Positions 43,608 to 54,100 of a DNA stretch of 64,000 nucleotides are shown here, in pieces. The DNA is taken from positions 1,565,501 to 1,629,500 of the forward strand of contig NZ_CP116005.1 of NCBI RefSeq assembly GCF_027941835.1, written 5' to 3'. Source of the stretch: Sphingosinicella microcystinivorans (GTDB taxonomy: Bacteria; Pseudomonadota; Alphaproteobacteria; Sphingomonadales; Sphingomonadaceae). The notes below the pieces were generated by a model. The model saw only the letters and a list, made by a program, of their open reading frames with translations. It did no database searches and was not told where the DNA came from. The stretch's first letter is position 1; each line of letters opens with the position of its first letter. The translations under genes and the position numbers were made by a program.

Positions 43608-44028
43608 GGTATCCCGCATCCGAGAAGCTGGAGATCCTCAGGATCGTCGAGCAATCGCACCTGCCGGCTAAACGCACGCTGGACCAGCTCGGTATCCCGC
43701 GCAGAACCTTCTACCGCTGGTACGACCGTTACCTCGAGGGCGGCCCGGAGGCACTGGAGGATCGGCCATCGGCTCCAAGCCGAGTGTGGAACCGCATCGG
43801 CGATGATATCCAGCAGCAAATCATCGACATGGCGTTGGATACAACCGATCTGTCACCCCGCGAGCTCGCGGTGCGCTTCACCGACGAGAAGCGCTACTTC
43901 GTGTCGGAAGCCACGGTCTACCGTCTGTTGAAGGCCCATGACCTGATCACCAGCCCGGCCTTCATCGTGATCAAGGCGGCCGATGCGTTCCACACGAAGA
44001 CGACACGGCCGAACGAGATGTGGCAGAC
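43604..44028 (+). pseudogene. IS3-family transposase OrfB, truncated before the DDE motif
   Basis: The 140-residue remnant has the OrfB N-terminal HTH (ILRIVEQSHLPAKRTLDQLG, RRTFYRWYDRYLEGG) and the stretch up to TRPNEMWQT. In intact members the next residue is the first catalytic Asp. Here the IS21 end begins, so the catalytic core is absent. The frame continues 25 more codons in IS21 sequence before a stop at 44110. Confidence 0.85.
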
Positions 44029-44206
44029 TGTCAAACGGCGTTCAAAAGGGACCCCCGATCGGCGTCGAAGAGGGACCCCCTTTTCGGATAATATGATGCT
44101 GGTTTGTTGAAGATGGCCTTGCGCTGCGTGCGGCGGAGGGCGGGCGTAGCCCGACCGGAGGCGCGCGCAGCGCAAGATAGATTTTTGAAGGCGCCGAAGG
44201 TGGCTG

Positions 44207-44938
44207 TCAGCTGCGGTTTTTGAAGCGCCAGCTGTCGTTGCCCGTCTCGACGATATCGCAGTGGTGGGTGACGCGGTCGAGCAGCGCCGTGGTCATCTTG
44301 GGATCGCCGAACACGGTCGGCCATTCGCCGAAGGCGAGGTTCGTGGTGATGATGACGCTGGTCCGCTCATAAAGCTTGCTGATGAGGTGGAACAGCAACT
44401 GCCCTCCCGAGCGGGCGAACGGCAGATAACCGAGCTCGTCGAGCACGATCAGGTCGAGCCGCGACAGCTGCGCCGCCAGGGTCCCGCCTTTGCCGATCCG
44501 GGTCTCCTCTTCGAGGCGTGTCACCAGATCGACGGTGTTGAAGTAGCGGGCGCGAGCGCCCCTTCGCACGACATTGGCGGTGATCGCGATGGCGAGGTGG
44601 GTCTTGCCTGTCCCCGTGCCGCCGACCAGCACGATATTGCGGCGAGGCGGGAGGAAGGAGCCATCGTGAAGGGAGCGGATCATCTCCTCATTGATCGGTG
44701 TGCCCTCGAAGCTGAACCGCTCCAGGTCCTTCACCACGGGCAGCCTCGCAGCCGTCATCCGATAGCGGATGGAGGCTGCATCCCGGTGGGTCGCCTCAGC
44801 ACGGAGCAGGTCGGTCAGTATCTCCATGGTGGTGCGCTTGCGCTGGAGGCCGGTGGTGACCGCCTCGTCGAACGCCGCCGCCATGCCCTTGAGTCCGAGG
44901 CCGCGCATCGTGTCGATCATATCATGCCGCTGCATCAT
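44207..44938 (-). CDS. istB: IS21-family helper ATPase IstB
   Basis: The protein of about 243 residues has a Walker A motif ([14 protein letters not shown]), a Walker B ([12 protein letters not shown]) and sensor region [14 protein letters not shown], typical of IstB AAA+ ATPases that assist the IstA transposase in target choice. The frame opens at 44965; ATG at 44938 has GAGG close upstream and overlaps istA by 17 bases. Confidence 0.93.
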   Translation of the reverse strand: MMQRHDMIDTMRGLGLKGMAAAFDEAVTTGLQRKRTTMEILTDLLRAEATHRDAASIRYRMTAARLPVVKDLERFSFEGTPINEEMIRSLHDGSFLPPRRNIVLVGGTGTGKTHLAIAITANVVRRGARARYFNTVDLVTRLEEETRIGKGGTLAAQLSRLDLIVLDELGYLPFARSGGQLLFHLISKLYERTSVIITTNLAFGEWPTVFGDPKMTTALLDRVTHHCDIVETGNDSWRFKNRS

Positions 44939-46436
44939 AGCCTCGCAGCAGATCATAGCGGGCACAGTCGGCGAGCGGAGGATGCTGCAGCATCCGGTCT
45001 TCCGAAGTGACGATGCTGTGGGGTGTCGCCGGCTCGCGGCGCCGGGAGAGGATGTTGAGGATCAGCTCGTCGCTGGCCGTTCCGTTCGCCAACGCTTCGC
45101 GCACGGCAGCCTCTACCGGCTCCAGGCCATCGGTGAGCACCGCCGAGAGGACCCGCACGAACCTGCGATCGGCCTCGTCCCCGGTGCCGAGCCTTCGCCG
45201 TAATCGGTGCAGGGCGGGCGGCAGATCCCAGTCCTGGAACGGTGCGCCGTTACGCAGCGCGCCGGGCTTGTGCGCGAGGACCGGCAGATAATGCCAGGGA
45301 TCGTATATCGTGCGGTTCCGACCGAAGTGGCGCTCATGCTCCCCGACGATCGCATCGCCGCAGCGTATGACGATGCGATCGGCATAGGAGCGCACCTGAA
45401 CGGTCCGGCGTGCGGCCGTCGACATGACCGAGTAGCGGTTGCGATCGAAGCTGATGAGGCAGGTGCCGGTGACGGCATGCTCGCTCTCATGGAAGCCGTC
45501 GAACGGTGCCAGGATCGGCTGCAGGGCCGGTCGCTCCATATCCAGCGCCTCGGCGACGGTAATATCCCCGCGTTCGGGATGGGCATGATGCTCGGCCCAG
45601 CGCCGGCACTCGGCCTCCAGCCACCCGTTGAGCTCGGCCAGGCTGGCGAACCGGAGTCGCGGCTGGAAGAAGCGGCCTCGGATCGTCTGGACCTGCTGCT
45701 CGACCTGGCCCTTCTCCCATCCCGCCGCCGGCGAGCAGGCGGTCGGCTCGACCATGTAATGATCGGTCATGATCAGGAAGCGGCGGTTGAACACACGCTC
45801 CTTGCCGGTGAACACGGCCGTCACCGCCGTCTTCATATTATCGTAGATACCGCGTCGCGGCACACCGCCGAAGAACGCGAACGCCCGGGCATGGGCATCG
45901 AACAGCATCTCCTGGCCCTCGCGCGGATAGGCTCGGACATAGGGTGCGCGCGAGTCGCAGAGACGCATATGCGCCACCTTCACCCGCATCGGCTTGCCGG
46001 CGATCTCCACATCCTCGTGGCTCCAGTCGAACTGGTAGGCCTCACCCGGCTGGAAGGTCATCGGGATGAACGCCGGTGCGCCTTCGCCAGCATCCTTCCG
46101 CCGCGCAGCACGCCAGCGCGCCGCATAGCGGCGCACCGCATCATAGGATCCATCGAACCCCTCGCGCACCAGCAGGTCATGGATACGCGTCATCCGTAGC
46201 CGATCGCGGCGGCCGCGACCTTCGTTCTCCTCAAGCAGCGCATCGAGACGATCCTGATAAGGACCGATCCGCGGCAGCGGCTGGACTTTGCGCTGATAGT
46301 TGAACGCCGCCTCCGGCGACCGGATCGCTTTGCGGACGACCTTCCGCGACAAACGAAGGTCACGAGCGATCGCCTTGATCGCCTTACCCGCTGCATGCTC
46401 ACGCCGAATCCGAACCACTGTCTCCACGATCAACAT
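44922..46436 (-). CDS. istA: IS21-family transposase IstA
   Basis: The 504-residue DDE transposase has an N-terminal HTH ([19 protein letters not shown]), the integrase core beginning [13 protein letters not shown] (first Asp), [16 protein letters not shown] (second Asp) and the Glu region ([11 protein letters not shown]), followed by the Mu-type C-terminal domain. It looks intact, so the element could still be active. Confidence 0.95.
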   Translation of the reverse strand: MLIVETVVRIRREHAAGKAIKAIARDLRLSRKVVRKAIRSPEAAFNYQRKVQPLPRIGPYQDRLDALLEENEGRGRRDRLRMTRIHDLLVREGFDGSYDAVRRYAARWRAARRKDAGEGAPAFIPMTFQPGEAYQFDWSHEDVEIAGKPMRVKVAHMRLCDSRAPYVRAYPREGQEMLFDAHARAFAFFGGVPRRGIYDNMKTAVTAVFTGKERVFNRRFLIMTDHYMVEPTACSPAAGWEKGQVEQQVQTIRGRFFQPRLRFASLAELNGWLEAECRRWAEHHAHPERGDITVAEALDMERPALQPILAPFDGFHESEHAVTGTCLISFDRNRYSVMSTAARRTVQVRSYADRIVIRCGDAIVGEHERHFGRNRTIYDPWHYLPVLAHKPGALRNGAPFQDWDLPPALHRLRRRLGTGDEADRRFVRVLSAVLTDGLEPVEAAVREALANGTASDELILNILSRRREPATPHSIVTSEDRMLQHPPLADCARYDLLRGYDAAA

Positions 46437-46511
46437 CCCGTTCTCGCCAACTGATCAAAACCAGTCGGCCGACTAAATCCCCGGGATGAAGGGGTCCTTT
46501 TTGCACGCCGA

Positions 46512-46895
46512 TCACCCCACGAAGGGGGTGCCTATTGCACGCTGATCCTCAGCTTTGGCCGTGAACTGGTCGTAGGCTTCAACGGCCTGCGCGGCGTACA
46601 TCAGGCTGGGCCCCGCGCCCATGTAGAGCGCCATGCCCATCGTCTCCATCACCTCCTCGCGCGTTGCGCCGTGGCGGACGGCGGCCTGTGCGTGGAAGGC
46701 GACGCAGCCGTCGCAGCGGATTGCGACCGAGATGGCGAGCGCGATCAGTTCCTTGGTCTTCGCGTCGAGCGCACCCGCGTCGGTCGCGGCCTTCGCCATC
46801 GCCGAGAACGCCTTCATCACCTCGGGCGTGCCGAGCCGCACCTCCTTGATCGAGCCCGAAAGTTCCGTCGCTATCTGTGGCCAGTCCTTGTGCAT
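46512..46895 (-). CDS. AhpD/carboxymuconolactone decarboxylase-like protein, C-terminus altered by IS21
   Basis: The 127-residue protein has the AhpD-type CXXC...H motif (Cys61, Cys64, His68 in RCDGCVAFHAQAAVRHGA). It likely acts as a thiol-disulfide or peroxidase-type reductase. ATG at 46895 follows AGGAGA. The natural end of the family (AAQAVEAYDQF) is followed by about 12 residues (ending GTPFVG) encoded by the IS21 end, which also supplies the TGA stop at 46512-46514. Function is probably retained because the core is intact. Confidence 0.85.
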   Translation of the reverse strand: MHKDWPQIATELSGSIKEVRLGTPEVMKAFSAMAKAATDAGALDAKTKELIALAISVAIRCDGCVAFHAQAAVRHGATREEVMETMGMALYMGAGPSLMYAAQAVEAYDQFTAKAEDQRAIGTPFVG

Positions 46896-46918
46896 TTCGC
46901 GTCTCCTGCTGCCGGTTT

Positions 46919-48175
46919 TCAGTTGCCGCCGATGAGCGCGAGCAGGCGGTAGGCGGCGACGATCCTGTCCGTGCGCGCGCCGGTCGCGGCGACGCCCGCG
47001 CCGAGCGCCTCGCGCTCGGCGTCGAGCAGGTCGAGCTGCGGCTTCATGCCGACGCGCACCTCGTGCCGCACGCCGGCGAGCGCCTGTTCGGCGGCCCGCG
47101 CCTGGTCCTCCGCGGCGCTTTCGACGAGCAGCGCGGTGCGCACGTCCTGGAACGCCGCGATCACCGCTTCCTCGATCTGCATTTCCGCGGCGCGCATCCT
47201 CGCCTCGGCGGCGCGCACGTCGCTCGCCGTCTCGGCGATCTTCGCGGAAACGCGCCCGCCGCTGAACAGCGCCCAACGGGCGCGCACGCCGACCGTGGTG
47301 CTGTCGGCGCGGTAATCGGGGAAGAACTGGTCGCGCACCGCGCCCGCTTCGGCGAAGGCGCCCACGGTCGGCAGGCGTTCGGCGCGCGCGCCGCGCGCGG
47401 CGGCCTCGGCGGCGCGAAGGCCCGCCTCGGCCTCGGCCAGCATCGGGCTTCGCGCCTTGGCGGCCTCCATCGCCTCGTCCAGCGTGACGGGAAGCGGCGG
47501 ATTGCCGGGCAGCGGCTCCAGCCCCGCCGCGTCGAGGCCGGTGAGGCTCCGGAAGCGTGCGGCGGCCGAGACCTTCATGCCTTCGGCGCGGGCGAGCCCG
47601 GCGCGTGCCTCTGCGAGCCGCGCGGCGGCCTGCGAAACGTCGGTGCTCGGGCTCTCGCCTGCCTTGAAGCGCAGTTTCGCCTGACGCTCGATCTCGGCCG
47701 TCTCATCGACGAGGCGGGCGTGCAGCGCCGCCATGCGCTCGGCGGCGAGCACGTCGCCGTAAGCGCGCGCGACGTCGGCGGCGATGCGGCTGCGGATGCT
47801 GTCGCGTCCGGCCTCGCGCGCGGCGAGCCCGGCCTTCGCGGCGGCGATCCCGGCGCTCACGCGTCCGCCGGTGAACAGCGGCTGCTCGATCGTCGCCTGC
47901 ACGGCACGGGGATGCACGGTCTCCGCGCCGAGACCGAAGAAGTCTTTCGGATCGAGCCGCCCGTAGCCGTAGGTGCCGCTGATCGTCGCGGTCGGCAGGC
48001 GCCCCGCCTCGGCCTGATCGAGCCGCGCTTCCGCCGCGCCCGCCTCGGCATCGGCGGCGGCGATTTCGGGCGCGTGACGGAGCGCGGCGGTGATCGCCTC
48101 GTCCAGCGTCACCGCTGCGGCAGGCAGGGGGAGGGCCGCGAGCGCGAGCGCCAGCGTCGCCCGCGCAGGCTTCAT
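46919..48175 (-). CDS. TolC-family outer-membrane efflux protein
   Basis: The protein of about 418 residues has a signal peptide (ATLALALAALPLPAAA), two repeated outer-membrane efflux domains of long amphipathic helices (VTLDEAITAALRHAPEIAAA; VTLDEAMEAAKARSPMLAEA) and FTGGRVSAGI/FSGGRVSAKI in the barrel strands. It forms the outer channel for an RND pump such as the one at 50097-54313. The ATG at 48175 overlaps the DUF2892 stop as ATGA. It is 23 bases before the AhpD-like gene. Confidence 0.9.
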   Translation of the reverse strand: MKPARATLALALAALPLPAAAVTLDEAITAALRHAPEIAAADAEAGAAEARLDQAEAGRLPTATISGTYGYGRLDPKDFFGLGAETVHPRAVQATIEQPLFTGGRVSAGIAAAKAGLAAREAGRDSIRSRIAADVARAYGDVLAAERMAALHARLVDETAEIERQAKLRFKAGESPSTDVSQAAARLAEARAGLARAEGMKVSAAARFRSLTGLDAAGLEPLPGNPPLPVTLDEAMEAAKARSPMLAEAEAGLRAAEAAARGARAERLPTVGAFAEAGAVRDQFFPDYRADSTTVGVRARWALFSGGRVSAKIAETASDVRAAEARMRAAEMQIEEAVIAAFQDVRTALLVESAAEDQARAAEQALAGVRHEVRVGMKPQLDLLDAEREALGAGVAATGARTDRIVAAYRLLALIGGN

Positions 48176-48375
48176 TTGAACGCCGTGCCCGGCCGGACGC
48201 CCAGCTTCTTGAAGACCATCGCGGCGGGGCAGAAGCCGGTGAATCCCGCCTGGATCATGTTGAGCCCGGCGAACGCCGAAAGCCCGATCCACCACGGATG
48301 CACGGTGAGCGACAGGGTGATTCCGAGCAGGACGACGCACCCGGCGAAGATGAGAACGACACGGTCGAGGGTCAT
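48172..48375 (-). CDS. DUF2892/YgaP-type small membrane protein
   Basis: The 67-residue protein has two hydrophobic segments (VVLIFAGCVVLLGITLSL; HPWWIGLSAFAGLNMIQAGF) and FCPAAMVFKKLGVR at the C-terminus, the pattern of the YgaP transmembrane domain (DUF2892). In many bacteria this unit accompanies rhodanese and BigR-type regulators in sulfide detoxification. It lies between the SQR-like and TolC genes, overlapping the latter. Confidence 0.85.
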   Translation of the reverse strand: MTLDRVVLIFAGCVVLLGITLSLTVHPWWIGLSAFAGLNMIQAGFTGFCPAAMVFKKLGVRPGTAFK

Positions 48376-48401
48376 GATGGTACTCCTTCTTCCAACCTGT
48401 T

Positions 48402-49688
48402 TCAGCGCGGCATCCGCAGCTTGCGGATGCCCGTCACATGCAGCGCGAGCTTCTCGTAGAAGGGCTCGCTCTCACCCTTCCTGACCTTGCGCAGGAAGTA
48501 TTTCTCGAAGGCGATCTTCGCGAGGTGCACCCACTTGCCGCTCGCCGACCAGTTGACGTTGCGGGGCGGGATCTGCGGCTGCGCGACGAACGCCACGCCG
48601 CCGTCGCCGAAGTCGGCGAGGCACACGGCGTTCCACGTCGCCTCGGCGGCCGGTTCGCGGCCCTCGACGAGCGCGGCGAGGTTTTCCGCGATGGCCGTCA
48701 CCATCGATTCGATCATGAAGCCGGTCTTGGGGACGCCCACGGGAACCGGCGTCGGCCCGGTCGGCGGAATGGCGACGCAGACGCCGAGCGCGAAGATTTC
48801 CGGGAAGGCGGGGCTCCGCTGGTGTCTGTCGACGATGATGAAGCCGCGCGGGTTCGTCAGCCCCGCGATGCCGCTGACGGCGGGCACGCCGCGAAACGCC
48901 GGGAGCATCATCGCATAGCCGAAGGGCAGGGCGTGCGCCGCCTTCACTGCGCCGCCCTCCGCGATCTCCTCCACGTGCATCGTGCCCGGCTCGACCTTCG
49001 TCACGCGCGCGCTGGTGATCCATTTGATGTGGCGCTCGCGCAGCGTGCTTTCGAGCAGCGACTTGGTGTCGCCGACGCCGTCGAGGCCGAGGTGGCCGAT
49101 ATAGGGCTCGGCGGTCACGAAGGTCATCGGCACGCGGTCGCGGATCCTGCGGCGGCGAAGCTCGGTGTCGAGGATCAGTGCGAACTCGTAGGCGGGGCCG
49201 TAGCAGGAGGCGCCCTGCACGGCGCCGACGACGACGGGGCCGGGAGTCTCGACGAAGCGGTCGAAGGCGTCCGCCGCTGCGGCGGCATGGTCCGTCCGGC
49301 AGACGGAGACGGTGTGGCCGCCGTTGGGGCCGAGCCCCTCGATCTCGTCGAAGGCGAGGTCGGGGCCGGTTGCGATTACGAGATAGTCGTAAGTGATGCT
49401 TCCGCCGTCGTTGAGTTCGATGCGCTTTTCCGCTGCGTGGACACGCCTCGCGCCGACCGACGTGAAGCCGATCTTCTTGCGCGCGAAGATCGACGGCAGG
49501 CTGATCTGGATCGCCTCCGGCTCACGCCAGCGCACGGCGACCCACGGGTTCGACGGAATGAACGAATACAGGTCGGTATCGGAGATCGTCATCACCTCCG
49601 CGCGGCCTTTCACGGCTGCCTGTATTTCGTAGGCGGCGATCGTGCCGCCCAGCCCGGCGCCCAGAATCACAATCCGCGGTCGGCTCAT
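48402..49688 (-). CDS. Sulfide:quinone oxidoreductase-like FAD protein
   Basis: The 428-residue flavoprotein has VILGAGLGGTIAAYEI for FAD, TYDYLVIATGPDLAF, and the Cys-containing VGAVQGASCYGPAYEFA segment typical of SQR. Two further Cys (VSVCRTDH, ALGVCVAIPP) fit the catalytic set. It would oxidise sulfide to persulfide and reduce quinone at the membrane. The ATG at 49688 follows GGAGGATCGCG. It heads a minus-strand operon with DUF2892, TolC and AhpD-like genes, and is divergent from the rhodanese operon. Confidence 0.87.
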   Translation of the reverse strand: MSRPRIVILGAGLGGTIAAYEIQAAVKGRAEVMTISDTDLYSFIPSNPWVAVRWREPEAIQISLPSIFARKKIGFTSVGARRVHAAEKRIELNDGGSITYDYLVIATGPDLAFDEIEGLGPNGGHTVSVCRTDHAAAAADAFDRFVETPGPVVVGAVQGASCYGPAYEFALILDTELRRRRIRDRVPMTFVTAEPYIGHLGLDGVGDTKSLLESTLRERHIKWITSARVTKVEPGTMHVEEIAEGGAVKAAHALPFGYAMMLPAFRGVPAVSGIAGLTNPRGFIIVDRHQRSPAFPEIFALGVCVAIPPTGPTPVPVGVPKTGFMIESMVTAIAENLAALVEGREPAAEATWNAVCLADFGDGGVAFVAQPQIPPRNVNWSASGKWVHLAKIAFEKYFLRKVRKGESEPFYEKLALHVTGIRKLRMPR

Positions 49689-49713
49689 CGCGATCCTCCT
49701 TCGACCGGCCTTC

Positions 49714-49754
49714 ATTCATTAGCTTGACTGAATATAAGAATTACACGATATATG
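49714..49754. promoter_or_regulatory. AT-rich divergent promoter with candidate BigR/SqrR-type operator
   Basis: This AT-rich patch stands out from the GC-rich surroundings between the SQR-like and rhodanese genes. ATTCA (49714-49718) and TGAAT (49729-49733) form an inverted repeat, and ATTA-N8-GAAT (49718-49733) is one base off the ATTC-N8-GAAT pattern I recall for persulfide-sensing SqrR. TTGACT (49725-49730) with ATATAT (49748-49753) at 17-base spacing gives a rightward promoter overlapped by that repeat. Confidence 0.45.
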
Positions 49755-49782
49755 CAATAGGCAAATTGAAAGGCGGAAGGCG

Positions 49783-50073
49783 ATGTTCGGATCTGGCGGC
49801 AAGGCGCACAAGGAGATCGCGCCCGCGGCGCTGCACGCGATGCTCGGGCACGGTTCGGCGCTGGTCGTCGACGTTCGGGAAGCGGATGCGTTCGCGGCCG
49901 GCCACATCGAAGGCGCCGTCAATCTGCCGCTGTCCCGCTTCTCGCCCGCCGATGTTCCGGACGCCGACGGGCGGGCGATCGTCCTGCAATGCGCGGCGGC
50001 GAAGGCCGCCATCGACACGCACCTTGCCGGGGGCCTCGCCGCATGGGCGGCGGGCTGTCCGGTGGTCCGCTGA
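49783..50073 (+). CDS. Rhodanese-like sulfurtransferase
   Basis: The 96-residue single rhodanese domain has VVDVREADAFAAGHIEGAVNLP and the putative catalytic Cys70 in VLQCAAAKAAID, followed by LAGGLAAWAAGCPVV. It would carry a sulfane sulfur on that Cys, taking it from persulfide made by SQR. ATG follows GGAAGGCG. It is first in an apparent operon with the RND pump genes and the BigR-like repressor. Confidence 0.87.
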   Translation: MFGSGGKAHKEIAPAALHAMLGHGSALVVDVREADAFAAGHIEGAVNLPLSRFSPADVPDADGRAIVLQCAAAKAAIDTHLAGGLAAWAAGCPVVR

Positions 50074-50096
50074 CGGCCGGGAACAGGGAGCCTGCG

Positions 50097-51113
50097 ATGA
50101 AGATCCGTACCCTGCTTGCCGCCGCCGCGGCGCTCGCGCTCCCCGCCTGCGGCGGAAGCCCTGAACCCGCGGACAAGGCGGCCGTGCTTCCTGCCGGCGA
50201 GTCGCTGAAGCTCGCCTACACGGAGATCGCGGACATGAAGGCCGTGGGCGCGGAGATCGCGACGCGCGATCAGGCGGAGGCGCTGGCGCGCATCCCCGGA
50301 ACGCTCGTCGGCCTCTCGGTGCGCGCGGGCGATACCGTCCGCAAGGGCCAGCGCCTCGGCATGATCGTCGATTCGCGGCTCGGCCACGAAACCGCGGCCT
50401 ATGGCGCGCAGGCCGCGGCCGCCGAGGCGGAGGCCGTGCGTGCCCGCGCCGAGCTCGCGCGCGCGCAATATCTCTACGACAACAAGGTCTATGCGAAGGC
50501 GCGCCTCGATCAGGCCGTCGCCGCCGCGCGCGCCGCGGACGCGCAGGCCGCCGCCGCGCGGTCGCAGCAGGAGGCAAGCGCTGCCGCGGCGGGGCAGGGC
50601 GCTGTCCTCGCGCCCGCCGACGGCCGGGTCCTCAGCGCCGACATTCCGGCGGGCTCGGCGGTCGTGCCGGGCATGTCGATCGCGACCGTCACCGCCGGTC
50701 CGCCGGTCGTCCGCCTGTGGCTCCCCGAATCGCTGGCCGGAAGCGTCCGCGTCGGCGCGCGCGTGCGGATTGCGGACGGCGATCTTCCCGGCGAGGCGCG
50801 CGTCGTGCAGGTCTATCCCGGAGTCAGCGCCGGGCGCGTGCGCGTCGATGCCGCAGCGCCCGGCCTGTCCGCCGCCTTCGTCGGGCAGCGCGTCACCGCC
50901 GCGATCGAGGTCGGACGGCGGCAGGCGCTGGTGGTGCCGCGCCGCTTCGTCTCGACGCGCTACGGCATGGATCAGGTCGACGTCGTGACTGCCGACAGGC
51001 GTCTCAGCGCCGTGCCCGTTCAGGTCGCGCCGACGTTGGAGGCCGGGTCGGTCGAAATCCTGAGCGGCGTTGCCCCCGGCGACACGCTGTTCGTTCCGGG
51101 CAGGCCCTCATGA
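50097..51113 (+). CDS. RND efflux membrane-fusion protein (lipoprotein)
   Basis: The 338-residue protein has a lipoprotein signal (LLAAAAALALPACGGS, lipobox Cys), a lipoyl-like half (GLSVRAGDTVRKGQRLGMI), a long helical hairpin, and a beta-barrel part (VRLWLPESLAGSVRVGARV). It links the inner-membrane pump to a TolC-type channel. The frame is open upstream to 49989; ATG at 50097 fits the signal peptide and follows GGGAGCC. It overlaps the pump gene by 4 bases. Confidence 0.9.
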   Translation: MKIRTLLAAAAALALPACGGSPEPADKAAVLPAGESLKLAYTEIADMKAVGAEIATRDQAEALARIPGTLVGLSVRAGDTVRKGQRLGMIVDSRLGHETAAYGAQAAAAEAEAVRARAELARAQYLYDNKVYAKARLDQAVAAARAADAQAAAARSQQEASAAAAGQGAVLAPADGRVLSADIPAGSAVVPGMSIATVTAGPPVVRLWLPESLAGSVRVGARVRIADGDLPGEARVVQVYPGVSAGRVRVDAAAPGLSAAFVGQRVTAAIEVGRRQALVVPRRFVSTRYGMDQVDVVTADRRLSAVPVQVAPTLEAGSVEILSGVAPGDTLFVPGRPS

Positions 51114-54100
51114 ACCTCGGCATCTCGGGCCGCCTGACGCGCGCCACCATCGCCTCGCCGCTGACGCCGCTGTTCCTGATGGCGGCGATCGCCGTCGGCC
51201 TCCTCGCGCTGTTCTCGATCCCGCGCGAGGAGGAGCCGCAGATCAGCGTGCCGATGGTGGACATTCAGGTGATGGCCCCCGGCCTGTCCGCCGCCGATGC
51301 CGTCGAGCTCGTCGGCATCCCGCTGGAGACGATCGTGAAGAGCGTCGACGGCATCGAGCATGTCTACACGCAGGCCGAGGACGACGGCGTGATGGTGACG
51401 GCGCGCTTCCTCGTCGGGTCGGACCCCGAGGACGCCGCCATCCGCATCGAGGAGAAGCTGCGCGCGAACTGGGACCGGAAGCCCGTCGGCATTCCCGACC
51501 CGAAGGTCACGGTGCGCGGCATCAACGACGTGCCGATCGTCGTGCTCACCCTCTCGCCGCAGCCAGGTGCGGCCGGTGAGTGGACGGACGGCGCGCTCTA
51601 CGAGCTGGCCGCGAAGCTGCGCACCGAGGTCGCCAAGGTGGAGGACGTGGGCCTCACCTTCCTCGTCGGCGGGCGGCCGGAACAGATTCGCATCGCGCCC
51701 GATCCCGCGAGGCTCGCGCGCTACGGCGTGCCACTCGGCAGCGTGATCGAGGCGGCCGGGGAGGCGAACCGCAGTTTCCCGCTCGGCAGCATCCGCGAGG
51801 GCGGCAAGGCCGTCGCCCTCACGGCGGGGCAAACGCTCTCCTCCGCGCAGGAGGTCGGCCTGCTCACCGTGCGTGCGGTAAGCGGCGCGCCCGTCTATCT
51901 GCGCGATGTCGCCGCCGTCACGCAGGGTCCGCGCGAGGATCAGGCGCGCGCGTGGCGCTGGGCGAGGCGGGACGGCGGCTGGTCGAGCGCGCCCGCCGTC
52001 AGCCTCGCCGTCGCCAAGCGCGCCGGGGCGAACGCCGTCGTCGTCTCCAACGCGATTCTGGAGCGTATCGAGGGTCTCGAAGGCAGGCTGATCCCGGACG
52101 GGGTCGAGGTCGCCGTCACCCGCAATTACGGCCAGACCGCGAACGAGAAGGCGAACGAACTGCTGTTCCACCTCGGCCTCGCCACGGTGTCCATCGTGGC
52201 GCTGATCGGCTTCGCGATCGGCTGGCGCGAGGCGGCGGTGACGGCTGTCGTGATCCCCACGACGATCCTGCTCACCATGTTCGCCTCCAACCTCATGGGC
52301 TACACGATCAACCGCGTCAGCCTGTTCGCGCTGATCTTCTCCATCGGCATCCTCGTCGACGACGCCATCGTGATGATCGAGAACATCGCCCGCCACTGGG
52401 CGATGAAGGACGGGCGGAGCCGAGTAGACGCGGCGATCGAGGCGGTCGCCGAGGTCGGCAACCCCACCGTGGTCGCGACGCTCACCGTCGTCGCCGCGCT
52501 GCTTCCGATGCTGTTCGTCTCCGGCCTGATGGGGCCGTACATGGCGCCGATTCCGGTGAACGCGTCCGCTGCGATGGTCTTTTCCTTCTTCGTCGCGGTG
52601 GTGATCGCCCCGTGGCTGATGATCCGTTTCGCCCGCAAGGCGCTCGCAGGCGGCGGAGACGGCCACGAGGACGGCGGCAGGCTCGGCACACTCTACGCGC
52701 GCGTCGCGCACCGCGTCATCGACAGCCGCGCGTCGGCGCGCAATTTCCTCGTCGGCGTCGCGCTCGCCACGTTGCTCGCCTGCTCGATGTTCTACTTCAA
52801 GGCGGTGACGGTGAAGCTGCTGCCCTTCGACAACAAGTCGGAGGTGCAGGTCGTCGTCGACGTGCCCGAGGGCACCAGCCTCGAGGCGACATCGCGCACG
52901 CTGGAGGATGTCGCCGCCGTCGTGCGCGGGCTTCCCGAGGCGACCGCGATGGAGGTCTATGTCGGCACCTCGGCGCCGTTCAACTTCAACGGCCTCGTCC
53001 GCCATTATTTCCTGCGCGCGCGGCCCGAGATGGGCGACGTGATGGTGACGCTGCTGCCCAAGGGCGACCGCGACCGTTCGAGCCACGAGATCGCGCTCGA
53101 CCTGCGCGAACGCCTCGCCGCGCTGAAGCTGCCCGCGGGCGGATCGCTCAAGGTCGTGGAAACGCCGCCGGGGCCGCCCGTGCTGGCGACGCTGCTCGCC
53201 GAAATCTATGGGCCCGATGCCGAAACGCGGCAGAAGACCGCCGCCGAGGTCGAGAAGATCTTCCGGTCGGTGCCCTACATCGTCGACGTCGACAACAGCT
53301 TCGGCGAGCCACGTCCGCGCCTCCGCCTCGTGCCGGAACGCGCCCGCATCGACTATTACGGCCTGTCGCAGCGGCAGATCTCCGACACGCTCGGCGCGCT
53401 GATGGGGGAGACGGTGGTCGGCTACGCGCCGCGCGGCGGCGGCCGCACGCCGCTCCCCATCGGCATCGCGCTCGCGCAAGGCGACCGGCGCTGGACGGAA
53501 ACGCTGGCGAGCACGCCCGTCGCCGTCACGCCCGCGGGCGATCTCGTCGAGCTGGGCGCGGTGGTGGACGCGCGGCGGGAAGCGGGCAGCCGCACGATCT
53601 TCCGCCGCGACGGCCGCTACGCCGACATGGTCACCGCCGAACTCGCCGGGGACTATGAAGCGCCGATCTACGGGATGCTCGCCGTGGACCGCGCCGTCGC
53701 GGACCACGACTGGGCCGCGCAGGGCCTCGCGAAGCCCGTGGTGCGCCTCAACGGCCAGCCGGAGGACGAATCCGTGCCGACGCTGCTGTGGGACGGCGAG
53801 TGGGAGATCACCTGGGTGACGTTCCGCGACATGGGCGCGGCGTTCATGGTCGCGCTGCTCGGCATCTACATCCTCGTCGTCGCGCAGTTCCGCAGCTTCC
53901 GCCTGCCGCTCGTGATCCTGACGCCGGTTCCGCTCACGCTCGTCGGCATCGTCATCGGCCACATGCTGTTCCGCGCGCCGTTCACCGCGACCTCGATGAT
54001 CGGCTTCATCGCGCTCGCCGGCATCATCGTGCGCAACTCGATCCTGCTCGTCGATTTCATCCGGCACAGCGCGGCACCGGACAAGCCGCTGCGCGACGTG

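Larger units (their letters stand above)
43140..44028 (+). mobile_element. IS3-family element, right part missing
   Basis: A left end with a large inverted repeat around the first start codon, an orfA and a truncated orfB with 4-base overlap identify an IS3-family element. The exact left boundary is not certain (about 43,140-43,172). The right half, including the DDE catalytic residues and right terminal repeat, is missing because an IS21 element interrupts orfB at about 44,029. Confidence 0.75.
44029..46551 (-). mobile_element. IS21-family element with istA and istB
   Basis: The element carries istA and istB with a 17-base overlap and has two copies of a GGCGT-N2-AA-N-AGG-N-ACCCC type repeat at each end (44037-44056, 44061-44080; reverse strand 46491-46509, 46524-46543), as expected for IS21 transposase-binding sites. 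The tips begin TGTCAAACGG on the left and, on the reverse strand, TGAGGATCAG on the right. The flanks (GCAGAC left, GCTTTG right) show no target duplication, so a deletion or recombination next to the element is likely. Confidence 0.8.

Noticed and set aside
44029-46551. A target-site duplication around IS21
   Set aside because: The flanking bases GCAGAC and GCTTTG do not match, so no duplication can be claimed.
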